DNA from: Antitrichia curtipendula
Taxonomy: Eukaryota; Streptophyta; Bryopsida; Hypnales; Leucodontaceae
Assembly (NCBI GenBank): GCA_951230915.1
Contig: OX579641.1
Coordinates: 4,216,001 to 4,280,000, forward strand
Reading direction: 5' to 3'
Length of the DNA: 64,000 nt
Shown: positions 57,550 to 64,000 of the stretch, piece by piece
How the letters are laid out: each line of letters starts with the position of its first letter
Position numbering within the stretch: the first letter of the stretch is position 1
Position numbers and translations under genes: made by a program
The notes under the pieces: model-generated
Databases searched by the model: none
What the model was told of the DNA's origin: nothing
The model's input: only the letters and a program-made list of their open reading frames with translations

Positions 57550-59560
57550 ATCGTCCAAAAAAACAATAATTGCCACGTCAGTATTATTGATCCAATTTTC
57601 TTTTGGATAAATCTGTGGAAATTACTGCAATCTTGATAAAACTATTGCCCAAGTTAAAAAAGAAGAAGATGGAAAGTCACGTGGCAGCCTTTAGATGGAG
57701 AAATATGACGTGCCATTTGATGTGGAAATTAATTGGCTTGGCATCCAATTATACTGACTTGGCATCCAATTATGCTGACGTGGCATCCAATTATGCTGAC
57801 GTGGCATCCAATAATGTTGATGTGGTAATCCAAGTGTGTGAAGAGGCTCTAAACTTTACATATTTATTGATGTTTTTGGAGATGTCTAATGAGACTCTCA
57901 GATGTTTTGAATGACGTCAATGGAGATGCGGGGACGTTTTAAAAGATGTTGATGGAGAGAGTGAAATGTTTTGGGAGATGTACACTGAGATGTTGCAACA
58001 TTTTTGGAGATGTAGATTGAGTCATTACAATGTTATTTGAGAAGTCAATAGGCACTTAGAGACATTTTGGGAGACATTACTAGGAGCAAGGTTGTCTTCA
58101 TCTTTAAGCAAACGTGAACTTCTACCTCATGTTATTTGACATACGTTTCGTGATATTCACTAGAAAGGAAGACATTCAACAAGCAATGTAGGACATTTTT
58201 GCAAATGTTCAGCAACCTATAGTATGACTTGATGTCATGTTTTCCATCATTTACAGCTTATGTGTATACTATACATGGCGACGCATACAAGAATGTACAA
58301 TCACTATTTTTGTCTTCTTTAGTCTAAGCGGACATTGTCTCATTATGAATTTTAGTGGATAAAAGATGGATGTAGAACCACAACTAAATATGGCAAGGGC
58401 AAAAGATTCAAACAAGATAGTTAGTGCATTCTTTAGAGAGAAGTAATGCGATAAACTATCTTTGTAATACTAATAAGAAAATTTTGGACAAGGAAAGGTT
58501 TAGGATAATTGAGAAAATCATGCATGTATTTCACGCAAGCAATCCTAAATACAACAATAATATCAAAGTAATCAAACGCATGTCATGCTCAACATTGGAC
58601 ACCACTACCTTTGTCTTCCGATGAATGTTTTGAAGACATTGGTAATCCCTGGCAGGGGAGACATAGAGGTAGACAACCCGCTCTATCCTCTTGATGTCAT
58701 GTTGGACATCTATGTGTTGTCCCCACTTGTAATATAATTCTAGCATTTTACATATCCCATATGGTTTGTCATACCTCCTACCACCCACTTGTATATATAG
58801 CTTGTCTTCTCATCCTTGCTTATGTACTACAAATGGCTTTAGAAGCCATATGATATATTTATCAAAAATGGTGCATGGCATATTGTATACAATTTTTGGT
58901 GTATTGTATATAGTGTATGACATTTTGTATATGGCTGTATACAATGTATGGATGTGGCATATTATATATGCTGTATTTTGAACGTGTAAAGAGTTTTGTA
59001 TATTGATATGCGTATGTTCAAGTAGTCATCAGAAAATGACTTGGCGTCTTAAAAACTGCCTAAAAAATAATTTGAATGTCTATGTAGATGTTCCAAAAAA
59101 CATCTCAAAAAATATTTGGAGGTCTAAATTGATGTCTTAGAAAATGTTTGAAAATGTCTAAATGTCAAAGATGACATCTCAGGCAACGTTTGCATGTCTC
59201 ACTTGACGTCTCTTCAAATAGTAATTAAATTCTTAGACAACATAAAGCTATGTTGATGTGGCATGCCATGTCATCCTTACTAGATGCCAAATAGTTTTTT
59301 TTGATGACACATCAAATGCCACATCATAGACCAGATTGGGTGAAAAAATTCCTACATGGCTTCTTGTGCATGCATGGCAGTCACATGGCGACTTCCTCCC
59401 CCCATTGACATGTTTTTTGGGATGTCTTGTGCCCAACATGTGCATGTTCGGCAAGATATTCAATGTCTTTCGCATGTCCCAGGCAACGTGAATTTTTTAG
59501 CATCCATGTAGACATTTCAAGACATCATCTGAGACATCACAACGTAGAATCTTGCAATCT
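57550..59560. mobile_element. Possible element with inverted subterminal repeats
   Basis: The left part (57700-58100) is full of GGAGATGT / TTTTGGGAGATGT motifs and GACGTGCCATTTGATGTGG. The right part (59020-59550) carries the reverse motifs (ACATCTCAAAAAATATTTGG, ACACATCAAATGCCACATCA). The ends were not located. The interior ORFs (for example 58531-58788 minus) are unrecognised. Confidence 0.35.
57739..57824. repeat. 21-bp tandem array containing GACGTGGCA
   Basis: Four units of GGCATCCAATTATGCTGACG plus T. The junction reads TGACGTGGCATCC, an ACGT-core motif repeated every 21 bp. Confidence 0.85.
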
Positions 59561-59979
59561 AAAAAAATATTGTTTTTCTATAGTAATTGGTACAAACATA
59601 CACACTTTGAATCAACCAACTTGGCCTTTCACACACAATTTGACTTCATGCACACAATTCTCAATTTCAATTACTCCAATCCTAATTAGTATACACACAA
59701 CAAACAAATGCAATCACTTGTTTTTCTCAAATACAGTCACATATAAACCAACACAGCATAATTTAATTAAATTCATCATTCACTGTTTACAATTTTAGTT
59801 TCCTTCGTCATTCCTCGTCACTTCCAAACAAACAAAACGCAACCAACTTGGACTAGAACTTGCACTAGCATCTCTCGTAGTAGGTGCCTCACAACAACCT
59901 CGGAGGAAGCTAAATAGCCAACATCAACATTGTTTCAACTCCAACTTGGCAGAAAACATCACAAATGAATCCTTAATAT
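59561..59979. other. AT-rich intergenic sequence
   Basis: Nothing was recognised. Confidence 0.35.
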
Positions 59980-60248
59980 CACTATAACAAAAGTTGGTAA
60001 AAAAGAACCGCACTCAAAATTGAGTGCAGTTCTTTTATCCACTATTCTGTGCAGTCTTGAAACGACTGCAGAACTTTCTTTTTGAATTTTTGATCACAAT
60101 ATTTTGAATTTTTGGACGTATAATATACCATTGAAAAGGTATTCACAAAGAAAGTTCTGCAGTCATTTCAAGATTGCGTAGAACAGTAGATAAAAGAACC
60201 GCACTTGATTTTGAGTGTGGTTCTTTTTTACCAACTTTTGTTATAGTG
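59980..60248. mobile_element. MITE with ~100-bp inverted arms starting CACTATAACAAAAG
   Basis: The first 30 bases (CACTATAACAAAAGTTGG...) are a perfect inverted repeat of the last 30. Pairing continues with few mismatches for about 100 bases to GACTGCAGAACTTTCTTT. The CACTA start suggests a CACTA-related MITE; the 3-bp flanks are TAT and CAT, one mismatch from a duplication. It is 269 bp with no ORF. Confidence 0.8.
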
Positions 60249-61354
60249 CATCCCACGCATATGACAATCCAAATTGGTAATCTACCCAATCACCAAGTCT
60301 CTAACTTTGACTAGGCTTCCATATATACTAAATTAGCACATTGTTTCACATCCGAAAGGCTAATACTCTTTACTTTGCACTTCAAAAACAAAAAATTGCA
60401 CACCGTGAAAAATCCCCACTAAGCATTCACGTTCTAAAGAGCCTATCAACCCAAGTGTCTATATTATGGACAACTTTTATGGTTGCAGGTGTTTATATTA
60501 TAGGCACCTATGTTATAAACACCTTCAAATGGTTGTAGCTACATACCTACAACTAGATTTAAGGTTTGTAGGCTCACGTCTCTACACTCACATGCTAGCA
60601 ACATTGCAATTTAAACTGTCAAACATGTTTGGAAAGCCCGGTAATGTGTTAATCTCAATTTGCATCTCAATTTCTAATTTACTTGGCTGAATAGTAAGTT
60701 ATATAGACTCGATGCAAGTCCTAAAAGTGTAGACAAACATCTTCATACCTTCAGATACCGTCCTCTCACCTTACCTAAAATTTTCATTGGTGGCATTTGC
60801 TTGTGTGTTGTATGTAAGCATATGCACAACTGCAATGCACTCTTGAAAAGTGGATAAGCCCAATTATTCAATGCAACAATTTTTCTTTTTATTAAAGAAT
60901 CAAGAATCAAATTGAGAGATATATTCCACAATATATAAAAATTAAATTATCATTTGAAACCAACATCTAAACTTAATCCAAAGGAAAGTAGAAGATTCTA
61001 AGAAGTAGTCATCAAACAAACTATTGTGCCCTATGCCATTGCTACAATATTAATAAAATAAAATAAAAATTTCTAATTTTTAAATTCATACAGCTTTTAA
61101 ATTCAATAACATTCACACCATAGGACCAAACGTCACAAAATAAAGCTTGTGCACACCTCCTTGCAAAGAACTTTTTGATGATACCAACAATGCTATTGGT
61201 AGACGCAAAGTTCTGGAGATGTCAATCTAACAAACAAAACAAACAAATAAACAACCTAACTTAATGCATGAGATAGTTGCGGTCAACTTCCCTGCCTTTG
61301 TTACTACAAGAATTTGTAGCTAAACAACTATTTCCAACTACTAGCCTTCTAGTT
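60249..61354. other. AT-rich intergenic sequence
   Basis: Short ORFs at 60341-60538 and 60466-60690 have no recognisable domain. Confidence 0.35.
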
Positions 61355-61591
61355 GTAGAAGGACGTCGCAGTCACTAAGTGTCTGATGGATGACAAAGAA
61401 TCTTTTTATGTAGGACAAAAATGCAAATGGTTGTCCTTGGAATTTTGTATAAAAGGAAAGGTCTTACACAATAGTTTGATATCCAATGAGTGGTGTGAGT
61501 TTCTCCATGCAAATGATTTATACAATATTATAAAAGTTGATTTCCGTGGTGACCAACCCATCCTTCTAGAAATAGGAGGTCAATCTTTGTA
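61355..61591 (+). pseudogene. Open fragment of an unknown protein, paralogue of 43687-43906
   Basis: From GAC 61359 the frame reads DVAVTKCLMDDKESFYVGQK followed by CKWLSLEFCIKGKVLHNSL, then FLHANDLYNIIKVDFRGDQP, and stops at 61590-61592. About 75 residues are open, with an in-frame stop just upstream, so it is a fragment or an exon. Conserved residues between the two copies (TKCL.DDKE.FY..QKC, LHN...SN, HGDQP/RGDQP) show that both derive from a real protein. I do not recognise the family; a transposon-encoded protein is one option. Confidence 0.4.
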
Positions 61592-61592
61592 A

Positions 61593-64000
61593 AATATTAG
61601 TTTGCAAGCTAATCATTAGATTCTTCTAACCCTTACTGCAAGATGTCTTTGAGGTTCCAGTGCCATTATTTTATAATTTATATGTAAACCAAGAAACACT
61701 AGTACAAATCCATGTTAAAAAAATCATGGTTTGAAATGATTTGAGCTAAATTTGCGATGAAACTAGGACAATTTCATTAAAAATAACGCAAATTTAAAGT
61801 CAAAAAAATGTGACACGAGCTCTAAAATTATTGTTGTTGAGTCTTAAATCATGATTGCATTGAGGTTATCCAGCCAACAAAATGCATGTGAAGCTTTGTA
61901 GGCCTCTCCAAAGATTGGTATTGGTGTTGTATAGTGGCAAGGTAGTACCCCTACATTGGCAATGCTTTAACATTCTTAATCCCTTGTGGGGAGGTCCTTT
62001 GCCATCTTGACAGATATGCATCCTTCAATAACAACATAATGAGTTATGTAGTTTTAAGTGAGAAATCTAAATGTTGTGTGGTTGCTATCTTAATCTATCC
62101 CCTATGCCAAACATCTAAGACAATGATATACCTTCTTTCATGAGATATATTGAAGAATTGGAAAAATGCAAGCTAAGAATGTTATATAAATCAAGTCTTT
62201 GGATACAATTCAACAACTATGATTTTCTAGTTTTCTTGTTGGTAGCATGTCGCATACTCAAGAATAGAGTTGGGCAAAAGAAATCATCCATTTTCATCCA
62301 TCCAACTACAATTGAAGCTTTTTCATTTACGACATTGAAAAGTAATTAGTACATTTAATTCCTAGGGGACAATAAGCTCTTATGGAGCTTTTGAAGGCTC
62401 AAGTAAGTTCATACAAAGTCATTTTTTAACAGACAAAAGTAAATATTTTATCAAAGATGCGTGCTTGTATAGCTTTGTGAAAAGTATAAAAATTCCAATC
62501 ACATGACCAGATTAAAAGGTATGGGGCACAAAAGTTTAGAGGCAATTTGGGGAGCATGCTAATACAAAGAGCAAGCAATGAATATTTTTTTGTACTCTTT
62601 GAATACTTGTATTTAACAATCTGTAATGCCAATTGCAAATAGATTGAATTTTTTTAATAAATCCTCATAGTAGCAAAAAAATTTGATAAATGAAATTGAA
62701 AAAAAATTATTTTCCAATTTTAGAACTATTAGTTCAAATTCTAGTACAAATTAATGAGATTTATTTATTTATTTTTGGTACTTGATTTAGAAAAGTAAAG
62801 ATTTTTGTTGACCATTGTGATTTTGATTCTTCCAAAAGATGAATTATCCAAAAAAATTGAAATCTTGCTCATCTAGTTTGAGGGAGAGGACATCCTCTCC
62901 GTCCAATATGATTTGGTATCTTAGATACCTCCATTATCTTTGAAAATTGGCATACAATGATCTGAGATTCCAAAGTTGGATAGTCCTTCCTTTTCTTCAA
63001 AGTTGAGTCAAATTATAGTGATTCTATTAGGCAAAGACCCAATTTTTTTTCTTCTAATTTCAAACCTTATAATTTTGTAATCTATGGGTTTAAATGGTCT
63101 GAAATTTATTCTCCACAAGTTTTTGTAAAAGTCTAGTACAAATTTGTGTAGTTGAAAATTTGAAAAATGTTCAATATTTTAATTACGCTCAATACACTAG
63201 AAAGTGGTAGTTTTGGTCATATTTTTTTGTGAAGAATAGTTGAAGAACTTTAGGAGTTTATTCAAAACTTGATGAATCTTATATTTCATGGAGAATTTTT
63301 TTGCAATTCCATTTTCTTCTTTTAAAAATCCCTAACTGCCTAACCAACTATATGTAGTCACATTAGATAATTTTTAGCCCCTGCAGAGGGCTATGAGTTC
63401 CCTAAGGTTTCCAGCCCCCAGAATTGTTTCGCAGCAATTGCTTGACGTGGCACAAAGACTACCACGTCATATAAAATTATTTATTTTTCAAAAAATAAAT
63501 AATTTTTTTCATCTTTTTTTTTCATTTTAAGACTAAAATTTTTGTTTTTGTTTTTAAAAAAACAAACTCTAACATCGGTGTTCTTTAACTACCGGGGGAA
63601 CAACGCCGGGAACGGGCCTAAAATGGCCATCCCAGACCCTTAAATCTCTTCTAGTGATCCAAAATTTTAGGTTCATTTTAAGGTGGGTTGCTAAATTGTT
63701 TCAACCATCTTAAAAAAAATTTAGGGACAGTATTGAAGGTTAACTATTGGAAGCTTTTATTTTTCCATGAAAAAAGGTAAATGTTTGATTTTTGAGAGGT
63801 CCTCAAAGGCATGCACATACCATATATAGAAGATTGAAGCTTGAGAACTTTACTTAATTTTTTGATTTTGAGTAGAACTTGTCAATTTCACTTGATTTGT
63901 AAATGTCCCAATGAAAAGAGTGAAGTGTTTTCGTGACTTTTACCGTTGAAAATTTAAATATGCAAGTGTTGATTTGGAATTACTTGTAATTTCTACTTGT
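61593..64000. other. AT-rich intergenic sequence to the window end
   Basis: No gene was recognised. About 63390-63680 is a diverged copy of 2480-2790. It includes the perfect dyad TGACGTGG...CCACGTCA (63443-63469). Confidence 0.4.

Noticed and set aside
1..64000. CRISPR arrays, rRNA or tRNA genes, and viral sequences
   Set aside because: None was recognised by eye. The tandem arrays have no spacer structure, and no tRNA A/B-box pair with cloverleaf was convincing; a tRNA scan would be needed to exclude them.

Overview
The window is nuclear DNA of a plant-type eukaryote. Three observations support this: a spliced gene for the plant-specific MATH-domain adaptor TRAF1, a Stowaway-type MITE end (CTCCCTCTGTCCCAAAATAA), and TTTAGGG/CCCTAAA telomere-type motifs. 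The SRP68 and TRAF1 homologies do not fix the species. A bryophyte, another early-diverging land plant, or possibly a streptophyte alga is my best guess, with low confidence. Most of the window is AT-rich, repeat-derived DNA. There is one 200-base assembly gap (50195-50394).

Two ordinary host genes are visible. The last exon of SRP68 lies at 15-251, and the rest of that gene is to the left of the window. A complete 12-exon TRAF1-like gene runs from 30549 to 38869 and encodes 1367 aa. Its 5' leader carries two short uORFs, and a GC-rich 12-bp minisatellite lies just upstream.

The most unusual block is 16.28-24.27 kb. A hAT transposase gene (BED finger, DUF659/RNase H-like core, dimerisation domain, long acidic tail) on the + strand converges on a protein-kinase-like gene on the - strand. 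Each outer side of the pair carries a GC-rich minisatellite built from a roughly 20-bp dyad unit (CCGTCC...GGACGG). Each ORF is interrupted by exactly one in-frame TAG and is otherwise continuous. I interpret the block as one compound transposon with kinase cargo, possibly decayed by C-to-T changes. I could not find a target-site duplication (TSD) that would prove the borders. A third minisatellite of the same kind, with a small ORF, lies at 26.75-27.77 kb.

The AT-rich remainder is dominated by a family of non-coding elements about 0.57-0.94 kb long. They start CCCCTAAAG, end CTTTAGGGG, and are bounded by TTAA. This looks like a piggyBac-type MITE family with two main subfamilies (A and B), a nested insertion, and an (AT)n microsatellite grown from an internal motif. 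Other small elements with recognisable ends are a hAT MITE with a perfect 8-bp TSD (46.1 kb), a Stowaway MITE (39.8 kb), a TA-flanked MITE (48.6 kb), a CACTA-like MITE with ~100-bp arms (59.98 kb), a large foldback (47.3-48.6 kb), and a 278-bp string of hairpins at 6.6 kb with an identifiable empty-site relative. No tRNA, rRNA or CRISPR was recognised.
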